Shown here: piece by piece, positions 1 through 6,394 of the stretch
Layout of the letters: each line of letters begins with the position of its first letter
How positions within the stretch are numbered: the first letter of the stretch is position 1
Assembly (NCBI GenBank): GCA_900551675.1
Contig: URXH01000071.1
Span: forward strand, 1 to 10,835
Direction: 5' to 3'
Origin: an uncultured bacterium
GTDB lineage: Bacteria; Cyanobacteriota; Vampirovibrionia; Gastranaerophilales; Gastranaerophilaceae
Length of the DNA: 10,835 nucleotides
Notes under the pieces: generated by a model
What the model was told of the DNA's origin: nothing
Databases searched by the model: none
The model's input: the letters and a program-made list of their open reading frames with translations, nothing else
Program-made: the position numbers and the translations under genes

Positions 1-81
1 TGCATACAACTTGACTTCCTGCACTTCTGTCAGCTAGAAATGCCCCCCCCCCGATACTCGTAAATAATCTAATCTTTTCAT
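1..81 (-). CDS. 5' end of a gene with an in-frame poly-G tract, cut by the window edge; frame off at this tract length
   Basis: An ATG at 81-79 follows an AAGGAG Shine-Dalgarno (89-94) by 7 nt and a consensus promoter at 122-150. The first nine codons (MKRLDYLRV) lead into ten G. With ten G the frame reads S-G-G-G-H-F and stops at TAG 36-34. With nine G it stops at TGA soon after the tract. With eleven it reads GGGAFLADRSAGSQVVC and stays open to the window edge. The promoter, leader layout, tract and the bases flanking it match the prepilin locus at 1000-1760, so I infer a second phase-variable gene, perhaps another prepilin. No prepilin cleavage motif is visible in the few codons present, so the product is unknown. 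Openness over so few codons is weak evidence in itself; the start signals and the shared architecture are the real support. Confidence 0.5.
43..52. repeat. Homopolymer tract of 10 C (10 G in coding sense)
   Basis: Ten consecutive C on the plus strand begin about 28 bases inside the coding region of the left-edge gene. The tract sits in a 17-base block (AAATG, ten C, GA) that is identical at 1718-1734. In such AT-rich DNA a run of ten C is not expected by chance. Such tracts are typical of slipped-strand phase variation. Confidence 0.9.
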
Positions 82-121
82 TTGCTTACTCCTTCTTTTA
101 AAACTTTTACTTTATATTGTC

Positions 122-150
122 ATTATAACAATATTTTTAATAATTTTCAA
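122..150 (-). promoter_or_regulatory. Sigma70-type promoter of the left-edge gene
   Basis: Read on the minus strand: -35 TTGAAA (150-145), a 17-nt spacer, and a perfect -10 TATAAT (127-122). Transcription would start near 115, giving a leader of about 34 nt that ends in AAGGAG and the ATG at 81. The 29-nt block matches the prepilin promoter (1794-1822) at 25 positions. Confidence 0.75.
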
Positions 151-166
151 CATAAAAAAAACTGAC

Positions 167-223
167 TTTTAACGATTAAATCGAAAAAAAGCAGTACTAA
201 AAGGAGCGTTAAAACTTTTAACG
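167..223. promoter_or_regulatory. Cluster of short palindromes upstream of the left-edge promoter
   Basis: CGTTAAAA-C-TTTTAACG (207-223) is a perfect 8+8 inverted repeat. A further copy of the half-site TTTTAACG lies at 167-174 and runs into a second palindrome, CGATT-A-AATCG (173-183). Neither is followed by a T-tract in either direction, so they are not classical terminators. Their position 17-73 bp upstream of the -35 box would suit a regulator-binding site. The function is inferred from position only. Confidence 0.35.
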
Positions 224-274
224 TATTATTTACACTTTATATTCTGGATACTTCCACACTCTCTAATATTTTAA

Positions 275-303
275 CAAAAAAAGGAACTTTAACAGTTTTT
301 CCT
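275..303 (-). terminator. Possible Rho-independent terminator of the 31-aa membrane protein gene
   Basis: On the minus strand AGGAA (303-299) and TTCCT (286-282) can pair around a 12-nt loop, directly followed by a T-run ending at 275. It lies about 20 nt after the TAA of the small gene. The stem is only five pairs, so this is a weak call. Confidence 0.4.
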
Positions 304-323
304 CGTCTGAAATTTTAAAGGAT

Positions 324-419
324 TTAGCCTTCTGTTGTTAATTCTTCCCAGATACTCGGAACTACGATTAACGCAGTATAAACGATGAAACCGAATAGAA
401 TTAAGTTGATAGCTTCCAT
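324..419 (-). CDS. Small single-pass membrane protein, 31 aa, unknown function
   Basis: An ATG at 419-417 follows TAGGAG (433-428) with 8 nt spacing and opens 31 codons ending at TAA 326-324. Residues 5-21 (NLILFGFIVYTALIVVP) form one hydrophobic helix, preceded by MEAI and followed by a short acidic tail, SIWEELTTEG. The size and layout recall small accessory subunits of membrane complexes, but I recognise no family and assign no role. A TATAAT lies upstream at 490-485 and a possible terminator downstream at 275-303, so it appears to be a stand-alone transcription unit. A longer minus-strand frame over the same bases (289-504) lacks a good ribosome site and has no membrane segment or family resemblance. 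The gene is divergent from the 101-aa protein at 557. The main doubt is length: only comparison with relatives can confirm it. Confidence 0.6.
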   Translation of the reverse strand: MEAINLILFGFIVYTALIVVPSIWEELTTEG

Positions 420-484
420 GATAAACACTCCTATCTGTTAAGCTTAAGCGAACCGAAACGACATATATAATCCGCCTTAATTCT

Positions 485-490
485 ATTATA
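485..490 (-). promoter_or_regulatory. -10 box upstream of the 31-aa gene
   Basis: A perfect TATAAT on the minus strand (490-485) would give a leader of about 60 nt before the ATG at 419. No convincing -35 hexamer lies 16-18 nt further upstream, so this is a partial promoter call. The leader also contains a 10-bp palindrome, TTAAGCTTAA (438-447). Confidence 0.4.
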
Positions 491-556
491 CCCATGCCCT
501 GCAAAAAATTAGCATTTTTTAATAAAATTTTATTTATAATAATAGTGAGGACTTAT

Positions 557-862
557 ATGAAAAAGAAAATAGAAAAATTATTTAATAACCTGTGCTGCTC
601 GCAATGCAAGAACAGTTTTGACGAAAATTCTATAACGATTAAGCGGGAAGAAGAAGGATTGACAGTAATTAGCCTTGAATGCAGGCACTGCGGGAAAAAT
701 TTTGGGGTAGCTTTTTTAGGTTTTAATGACATTGATATTAAAAGTTATGAGCCACTAGAAGTACAGGAAGGCCCCGAACCCATAAATTATGATGATGTAA
801 TTGATGCACACAGATTTATCCAGAATCTGAAAGGCGACTGGCAGAAACATTTACCGCAATAA
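557..862 (+). CDS. Small protein with two CxxC pairs, zinc-ribbon-like, 101 aa
   Basis: The frame is open from 494, but the ATG at 557 has a GAGG six nt upstream (547-550) and gives MKKKIEKLF, so I place the start there. The longer version would add 21 poorly supported residues. Residues C14-S-Q-C17 and C42-R-H-C45 form two CxxC knuckles 24 residues apart, as in a zinc ribbon (rubredoxin-like knuckles), followed by GKNFGVAFLGF. The acidic C-terminal half ends with DDVIDAHRFIQNLKGDWQKHL, likely a helix. There is no membrane segment or signal peptide, so it is probably cytoplasmic. Metal binding is inferred from the cysteines; nucleic-acid or protein binding would be a guess. TATAAT-like sequence just upstream (around 535) could be its -10. 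It is divergent from the small membrane protein gene at 324-419. Confidence 0.75.
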   Translation: MKKKIEKLFNNLCCSQCKNSFDENSITIKREEEGLTVISLECRHCGKNFGVAFLGFNDIDIKSYEPLEVQEGPEPINYDDVIDAHRFIQNLKGDWQKHLPQ

Positions 863-881
863 TGGAACGAACTATTCCATT
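861..881 (+). terminator. Hairpin at the stop codon of the 101-aa gene, weak terminator
   Basis: AATGGAA (861-867) and TTCCATT (875-881) form a 7-bp stem with a 7-nt loop; the left arm overlaps the TAA. Only a short TTTAAT follows before an A-run, so termination may be inefficient. The rest of 882-999 shows no gene; it holds a small imperfect palindrome around CCGTAGCGG near 942-950. Confidence 0.35.
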
Positions 882-999
882 TAATAAAAAAAAACTTTAT
901 CAGCTATGAAATCAGAGGCTAAACCATATATTTACCCTATACCGTAGCGGATAACCTTATCATTTTCATACGAAAAAATTTTTACCTAAAACAGTAAAA

Positions 1000-1760
1000 C
1001 TACTGCCATTGAGAAGAAACATCCCTATATAAATATTCCATATTTTGATTATTAAGGACCCATGCAGTACAGCCTGTTCCATTTCCGCTGCTCTGACCGT
1101 TATATTTACACGTGTACCCGTTTACTCCACCGTCCCAGCCTTGAAATCCCATTGGTCTTATGCCATCTTTTGTAATATAAAATCCAAAATAATCAACACC
1201 TGACTTATTAGGAAGAGCATCAGCATTCAAATCAACATATAAAACGGCACATATATTTGAATACTGCATACCTGAAGAATAGCTGCACCCGCTTCCGGCA
1301 CTTGTTAATGCAAAAGAAACCCCGTTATTTAATATGCCTTTTGCATATACACTACGATTTTCAGGTGCATATCCATATTCCTTACCGCTAAAAGTTATAT
1401 AACGATCCGCAAAACATCCTGCATTTTCTCTGCAAGATTTAGCTTTTTTCAAATAAGGCGCAAATATATCGTAGAACTTTTCTGAACCTTCCATTTGAGC
1501 CCTTTCACCAATATCCCAAAATTCTGCAGGTCCATTTTCTTGTTTTGCCATTAAAAAAGCTTGAGAAAATATTGAATATGCTTGTTTTAATCGTTCAACA
1601 AATACTTTTTCTCGATACTTATTTATCAAAGCAGGCATAGTCATCGCAGCGACAACTCCAATAATACCTAATGTAATTAGAACTTCTGCGAGAGTAAAAC
1701 CTTGAACAGGAGCGGTTAAATGCCCCCCCCCCGAAGCTCTGATACCAATGAATAGTTCAT
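1000..1760 (-). CDS. Type IV prepilin / T2SS pseudopilin-like protein, phase-variable by poly-G, frame OFF at ten G
   Basis: The C-terminal 214 codons (1644-1000) are open. The reading frame continues upstream through the prepilin signature Q-G|FTLAEVLITLGIIGVVAA, with cleavage after Gly and Glu at +5. No ATG, GTG or TTG lies in that frame before the upstream TAG at 1773-1771. The real start is ATG 1760-1758, 7 nt after GGAG, giving MNYSLVSEL and then ten G. With ten G translation ends at TAA 1718-1716 after 14 codons. With 8, 11 or 14 G it fuses in frame to the pilin; 11 G gives 253 aa with a 21-aa leader. The mature part has the N-terminal hydrophobic helix, then a soluble domain with several Cys and a C-terminal GTGCTAWVLNNQNMEYLYRD. 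It would be processed by prepilin peptidase and built into a pilus or pseudopilus. Low-level expression by polymerase or ribosome slippage is possible. Confidence 0.8.
1723..1732. repeat. Homopolymer tract of 10 C (10 G in coding sense) in the prepilin leader
   Basis: The tract lies between codon 9 of the prepilin leader and its cleavage site. It separates a well-supported start (Shine-Dalgarno, ATG) from the pilin reading frame by one base. Tract lengths of 3n+2 are ON. The flanks AAATG and GA are the same as at the tract in 43-52. Confidence 0.9.
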
Positions 1761-1793
1761 AATTCTGCTCCTATTATTTTACGCTACATTAAT

Positions 1794-1822
1794 ATTATAA
1801 CAACATTTTTAATAAAAATCAA
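1794..1822 (-). promoter_or_regulatory. Sigma70-type promoter of the prepilin gene
   Basis: Minus strand: -35 TTGATT (1822-1817), 17-nt spacer, -10 TATAAT (1799-1794). The predicted start near 1787 leaves a leader of about 27 nt to the ATG at 1760, with TAGGAG ending 7 nt before it. The -35 begins two bases after the stop codon of the upstream nucleoside transporter gene, so the pilin has its own promoter with no space for a separate terminator. Confidence 0.75.
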
Positions 1823-1824
1823 TA

Positions 1825-3105
1825 TTAATTAAACAACACACCTGCAATAGCGGCTGACATATAGCAAGTTAATGTTCCGCAAATTAAAGCTCTGACACCG
1901 AGTCTTGCAAGATTTTTTCTCTGGTTTGGCGCAAGTTCACCGATACCTCCTAATTGTATTGCAATAGAACCGAAATTCCCAAAACTGCATAATGCAAAAC
2001 TTGCAATTAAAAAGCTTTTATCAGATAAAGCCTGTGGAAGATGCGTCATGTCAAAATATGCAACCATTTCGTTTAAAACAAGTTTCGTTCCCATAAGAGA
2101 ACCTACCGTTGTTGCTTCACTCATCGGAACCCCCATAAAATATGCAAATACCGCAAATATTTTGCCCAATATAAGTTTCAAAGAAAGATGATTTAAGTCA
2201 AAAGATACAAAATTTATATGGAGATATTTTACAATAAATATTCCCAAATGCCCTAAAAACCAGTCAATCATGGCGACAAGGGCAACAAGGGCTAAAATCA
2301 TGGCAATAACATTTATTGCGACCTTCATACCCTCCGATGCGCCCGAAGAAATTGCATCAAAAACGTTTATATAAGGCTTTTTTCGTTTACTATAAGTTAT
2401 TTTAATATCCTCGCTGGTTTCCGGAGTACCTGTTTCCGGATATACTATTTTAGAAATTACAAGCGCACCGGGAGCTGCCATAATTGAAGCCGCAAGAAGA
2501 TATTGGGCTGGAATTCCCATTCCAATGTAAATCGGCATAGTAGCTCCTGATATACAGGCCATGCTTCCTGCCATTGAAGCAAGTAATTCCGAACGCGTCA
2601 GCTTTGCAAGATATGGTCTGATCATAATCTGTGCCGCTATCTGTCCGACAAATGCACTGGCCACATTTGATAAAGCCTCAGCCCCGCTCACATTCATTAA
2701 TTTATTCATTGCCTTGCCGAAAAGCGGTACTATTCTCTGCATTATTCCGTAATAATACAGGATATTAACAAGAATCATCATAAATATTAAAGAGGCAACT
2801 AATTGAAGTGCAAAAACCTGAGCTCCTTCACCAAATACCGCAGTAATTTTATGTTCAGTCATCAAAGGGCCGAATACAAATGAACCGCCTTCCTTAGCAA
2901 ATTCTAGGATTTTTTGAATAAATAACCCGAGATTATAAAATATTGCACGCCCTAAAGGGACTTTAAAAATAAAAAGAGCGAGTAAAACCTGCAGTAAAAA
3001 ACCGGTTCCGACAGTTTTATAATTTATAGCCTTTTTATTATTCGACAATAAATAAGCTATCCCGAATATCAAAATAATTCCCAATAATCCAAAAAATCTG
3101 CTCAT
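1825..3105 (-). CDS. nupC: Concentrative nucleoside transporter (CNT/NupC family)
   Basis: A 426-aa polytopic membrane protein. CNT proteins import nucleosides with H+ or Na+. Family landmarks in order: SFVFGPL, a gate-domain stretch, ALSNVASAFVGQ, IRPYL with LTRSELLASMAGSMACISGA, MGVPMSEATTVGSLMGTK, LNE (E346) and SFGNFGSI (F375, N377, S380). I chose ATG 3105 because AAAAGGT lies six nt upstream; the frame extends 10 codons further only to a TTG without a ribosome site. Its length is close to the ~400 aa of bacterial NupC. Oddity: the usual GQTE base-binding motif reads G-Q-I-A (Q155, I156, A157), and the following Pro is Gln. This is expected to alter substrate preference or coupling, while the other binding motif (F-x-N-x-x-S) is kept. 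It is transcribed away from the GT5 gene; the prepilin promoter starts right after its stop. Confidence 0.87.
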   Translation of the reverse strand: MSRFFGLLGIILIFGIAYLLSNNKKAINYKTVGTGFLLQVLLALFIFKVPLGRAIFYNLGLFIQKILEFAKEGGSFVFGPLMTEHKITAVFGEGAQVFALQLVASLIFMMILVNILYYYGIMQRIVPLFGKAMNKLMNVSGAEALSNVASAFVGQIAAQIMIRPYLAKLTRSELLASMAGSMACISGATMPIYIGMGIPAQYLLAASIMAAPGALVISKIVYPETGTPETSEDIKITYSKRKKPYINVFDAISSGASEGMKVAINVIAMILALVALVAMIDWFLGHLGIFIVKYLHINFVSFDLNHLSLKLILGKIFAVFAYFMGVPMSEATTVGSLMGTKLVLNEMVAYFDMTHLPQALSDKSFLIASFALCSFGNFGSIAIQLGGIGELAPNQRKNLARLGVRALICGTLTCYMSAAIAGVLFN

Positions 3106-3202
3106 ATTTTTACCTTTTATATACTTTTTATTCAATTTTACTTAAAAATAATATAAAAAACTCTAATTATTAAAAAAAACTTTACTTAATATTTCTTCAT
3201 AA

Positions 3203-3219
3203 AATAGCAATTTGCTATT
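3203..3219. promoter_or_regulatory. 17-bp palindrome in the divergent nupC / GT5 intergenic region
   Basis: AATAGCAA-T-TTGCTATT is a perfect 8+8 inverted repeat. It overlaps the first bases of the candidate -35 of the GT5 gene and lies about 100 bp before the transporter start. It is followed by GAAAAAAAAC on one side and TTTTATGAAG on the other, so it does not look like a terminator. An operator is the simplest reading, inferred from symmetry and position. Confidence 0.4.
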
Positions 3220-3247
3220 GAAAAAAAACATGTCAGCATTTTACTAT
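3218..3247 (+). promoter_or_regulatory. Candidate promoter of the GT5 gene
   Basis: TTGAAA (3218-3223), an 18-nt spacer and TACTAT (3242-3247) resemble a sigma70 promoter and would give a leader of about 70 nt. The -10 matches only four of six positions, and other A/T-rich hexamers lie closer to the gene. Confidence 0.4.
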
Positions 3248-3322
3248 ATAAGGCGGGGAAGAAATTTTCTGCAAACTATAAAGAATTGTGTATATATTTT
3301 ATAAATTGAAAAGGGTGTAAAT

Positions 3323-6300
3323 ATGCGTGTTTATTCAGTTATGCCGAATTATCAGGCAAAAAGTATCAAAAGAAACGACAGAGTACAGTCAGATAATCAA
3401 ACCATTCCGGTTGCAATGAGTGTGCCTCTCTCCAGGAGTATGTCAGGCACTTTATTAACTTTTACCGGAAATGATGAAAAACATATAAAAGAATTTGCAT
3501 CCTACGCACCGGAAAATAAAAGGTTCGGTTACGATGCAGGCGGTCTGGGCGTTGTTACTCAGGAAGCTCCTGTAAGCTGGAGACTACACGAAAACGCAGA
3601 TATAAGAGATTTTGCACCTTATCATGCTTATGACAACGGAGACGGCGGAGTTAAAGCTGTAAAAGTAAGAAAAGATGCTAACGGTAAATATATTACATCA
3701 TATAAAACAGAAGAATTTTACCATGCATCCCCTGACGAATCTTTAGAACAATTAATGCAGAGAGAAAAAATTCAGCTTAAAGACGGCGAAGAATTTAGAT
3801 TTGTAATACAGAGAAAACCTAATGACAAAGGGATGTCAAATGTAATTGTCCTTGAAGAAGCAGAAGATTTAAAAGGTAAAGTTTCAAGACCTTCAACAAA
3901 TTCTGTTTCAAAAATGGAAACTATCCCCTATAGAGTTTTCAGAGCTCTGAGCGTTGCAGATACTGTTGATGAAGCAATTGATAAATACAAACAAAAAGTC
4001 TTTAATGAACTCAAAAAACCTTATGTAGAAAAGTATAATGCACAGGTTCGCGAAAAATATAAAGATGAATATGCCGAAGCTGAAAAGAAAGATAACGGAT
4101 TTTTAGAACAGGCTAAAAAAGAACTTGAAATTAAAAAGAAAAATAATCCTAAAATAAATTATACATTACATGACTACAAAGAAGAAAGAGAAAAAGTAGA
4201 AGCTAAAATCAAAAAAGAAGTTGAAAAACTCGTTAATGAAGATAAAGAATTAAAAGAAGAATTTACAAAGAAACTGGAAACTCCTGAAGTAAAAAAATAT
4301 ATTGATGCTATAAACGCCAAAGCAGCACCATATAAAGCTGAAAGGAACTCAGCATACTTTATTCATACAGAAGGTCTTGCAAGATTTGAATCACCTTATG
4401 GAAATGATAAAGCTTATTATTCAAGAAGTGCAAAAGTAAAAGTTAACGGCAAACTTCAGGAAATAAAGACTGATCTTGCTTATTCAGACAGCAATAGAGC
4501 ATTTGTAGATTTGCTGCCTAAAATGAATACGGAAAAACACGGTTATTACAATCCTGCCAATATATGGCTTCACGACAGACCGGGCTTTATGACAATGAAT
4601 TATATAGCCGACGAATCTCATTTCGGAAATAATTACTGGAACGGCGTCAAAGCTGATGGACGTTTCCATAACCCCGGAAGAAGCTATCAGGGAGCTGAAA
4701 GCAGTCCATTTGACTTCTTTAGAATGATTGCAAGAAAAGAAGATGTTGAAAAATTAAGCAAACATCCGCAAATTGCAAAACTGCGTGAAATTGAAGCAAA
4801 CTGGTCAAGAGCTTCTAAAGAAGAAAGGCAATTTGCATATCAAATTTTTGAACCGTTTATGGCAAATTTCCGCGATGATTATATAGATACCGCAAATGAA
4901 GTCCGCACATACAATTTGTCTATGGTACCTGTTGCCGGAACTAAAGTTAACGGTAAAAATATAAGCTGCGGTACAGTATCCAGAAATTACGGTAAAGAAA
5001 TGAAATCTCTTGAGACACCTGATATTGCACAGTTTATGACAACAAAACTCGCAGAGATTGAAACAAAAGATATTACAAACGGAAGCACTCCGGCAAATTT
5101 AAGACTGAATGATCCGGCAGCGAACTTCTGCAGAGGTAATTTTATAAACGGATTAACTCAGAAAAAGGCCGGTTTTACAACTTATGAATACAAACCAGTT
5201 GTTGAAAACGGAAAAATTGTATCAGATAACCTTGATGAGGTATTAAAGGCTAAAAAATCAAATACAAAATGGCTGCTTGATACACTCGGAGAAGCTTATG
5301 ACACGGGCAGTGTCAACGGATTAACACGTATGTTCTTTACTGAAAGCCAGATTTCAGGAGATGGAGCAGGCGTGATAGGGCATTTATCCAAATATAATGA
5401 AGGTGATATGCTCTTTATGGGCTGGGGAAGACCTGACCCTCAAAAAGGTTATCCGTCAACTTTTCAGGCTTTCTTAAATTTCTTAAAAGATCCAAATGTT
5501 GATAAAGAAACTAAAAAACATTGCAAACTGCTTGTCGGAGCCGGTGTATGGGAAAACGAGGCAAAAGACTTCAAATGGGTTAAGGATATAATCAGACAAA
5601 TTGAAGAACTTGACGGCGGAATATATAAAGGCAATGCCTGCTATGTTAACGGCTTCTTCCCGAACAGACTTGTTGGCTGCGCAACATATTCAATCTTTAC
5701 ATCAAGATTTGAACCATGCGGAATAACACCCCTTGAATCGTTTGCAGCAGGTACTCCTGTTATAAGTACAAAAACGGGCGGAGCTCCTGATTTTATCACT
5801 GCAGCAAGAGGCTATTTAACCAAAAATCCTTACCTCATCAACATAGATGCATCTAAATTCTCGAATTTATCAGGCGAAGAACTCGGAAATGCAGTTGATG
5901 CGGAAAGAATGCAAAGAAATGCTGCAGAAATAAAAGAGTGTATTAAAGATGCTGTATCTGACTACAACATCAAACCTGAAGAAGGCAGACTTTCAAAATT
6001 TGCAGAAATGGTAAGAAATGGTCTGCAGCAAAAAATTGACTGGCACGAAAATGCTGAGTACAACGGCGGGAAAACTGCAAATGAACGCTATATGACAGAA
6101 GTATTTGAAGTAGACAAAGGCATGGCAGCCCGCAATAGATCAAAAATGGGTCGTATGGTCGGTGAAAAATTCGGTATAGCAGATGCTCTGAAAGAAGGCG
6201 CTTCAAAAATCAGAAACAAATGGACCAAAATTATTATCGGAGCCGGCATCGGTATTGCTGCTGTCGGAACTGCAGCTTATGCGTATATGAAACGCGGTAA

Positions 6301-6394
6301 AAAGTCCGATAAACAGGCTGAAAATACAAACACAACACAACCTCCTGCAGAAAACAATACAGCAGACAAGCCAAAGCTAGATAAAGCAGCTTAA
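3323..6394 (+). CDS. Membrane-anchored GT5 glycogen/starch synthase-like protein, 1023 aa, with large insertion
   Basis: Start ATG 3323 follows AAAAGGG with 7-nt spacing. GT5 synthases transfer glucose from ADP- or UDP-glucose to alpha-1,4-glucan. GT-B landmarks: AGGLGVV (72-78), WLHDRPG (H417, D418), GWGRPDPQKG (R703, K708) and SRFEPCGITPLESF (794-807) with KTGG after it; the last two match the donor-binding half of GT5 enzymes. Residues about 215-335 are very Lys/Glu-rich and probably a long helical or coiled-coil insertion. A single hydrophobic segment at 970-989 (IIIGAGIGIAAVGTAAYAYM), flanked by Lys and Arg, is followed by a ~34-residue polar tail, suggesting a C-terminal membrane anchor. 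E. coli GlgA is about 477 aa, so this is twice the usual size. The N-terminal Lys of K-x-G-G-L is replaced by Asp71. No glgB, glgC or glgP is adjacent. Activity, donor and product are therefore uncertain; the fold assignment is firm. Confidence 0.75.
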   Translation: MRVYSVMPNYQAKSIKRNDRVQSDNQTIPVAMSVPLSRSMSGTLLTFTGNDEKHIKEFASYAPENKRFGYDAGGLGVVTQEAPVSWRLHENADIRDFAPYHAYDNGDGGVKAVKVRKDANGKYITSYKTEEFYHASPDESLEQLMQREKIQLKDGEEFRFVIQRKPNDKGMSNVIVLEEAEDLKGKVSRPSTNSVSKMETIPYRVFRALSVADTVDEAIDKYKQKVFNELKKPYVEKYNAQVREKYKDEYAEAEKKDNGFLEQAKKELEIKKKNNPKINYTLHDYKEEREKVEAKIKKEVEKLVNEDKELKEEFTKKLETPEVKKYIDAINAKAAPYKAERNSAYFIHTEGLARFESPYGNDKAYYSRSAKVKVNGKLQEIKTDLAYSDSNRAFVDLLPKMNTEKHGYYNPANIWLHDRPGFMTMNYIADESHFGNNYWNGVKADGRFHNPGRSYQGAESSPFDFFRMIARKEDVEKLSKHPQIAKLREIEANWSRASKEERQFAYQIFEPFMANFRDDYIDTANEVRTYNLSMVPVAGTKVNGKNISCGTVSRNYGKEMKSLETPDIAQFMTTKLAEIETKDITNGSTPANLRLNDPAANFCRGNFINGLTQKKAGFTTYEYKPVVENGKIVSDNLDEVLKAKKSNTKWLLDTLGEAYDTGSVNGLTRMFFTESQISGDGAGVIGHLSKYNEGDMLFMGWGRPDPQKGYPSTFQAFLNFLKDPNVDKETKKHCKLLVGAGVWENEAKDFKWVKDIIRQIEELDGGIYKGNACYVNGFFPNRLVGCATYSIFTSRFEPCGITPLESFAAGTPVISTKTGGAPDFITAARGYLTKNPYLINIDASKFSNLSGEELGNAVDAERMQRNAAEIKECIKDAVSDYNIKPEEGRLSKFAEMVRNGLQQKIDWHENAEYNGGKTANERYMTEVFEVDKGMAARNRSKMGRMVGEKFGIADALKEGASKIRNKWTKIIIGAGIGIAAVGTAAYAYMKRGKKSDKQAENTNTTQPPAENNTADKPKLDKAA

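Noticed and set aside
289..504. 71-codon minus-strand reading frame
   Set aside because: It overlaps the better-supported 31-aa gene in another frame, has no good ribosome site and reads as an Arg/Asn-rich sequence without domain features.
1000..1644. Taking ATG 1644 as the true prepilin start
   Set aside because: It would remove the cleavage site and most of the N-terminal helix, which are plainly encoded upstream in the same frame. The start signals are at 1760 across the poly-G tract.
43..1732. Poly-C tracts as sequencing or assembly artefacts only
   Set aside because: Not excluded, but each tract lies right after strong promoter, ribosome-site and ATG signals, and in both genes the same length class restores the frame. 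This fits contingency loci better; raw reads would decide.
3106..3135. TTG start at 3135 for the nucleoside transporter
   Set aside because: No ribosome site, and the ATG at 3105 has AAAAGGT at proper spacing.
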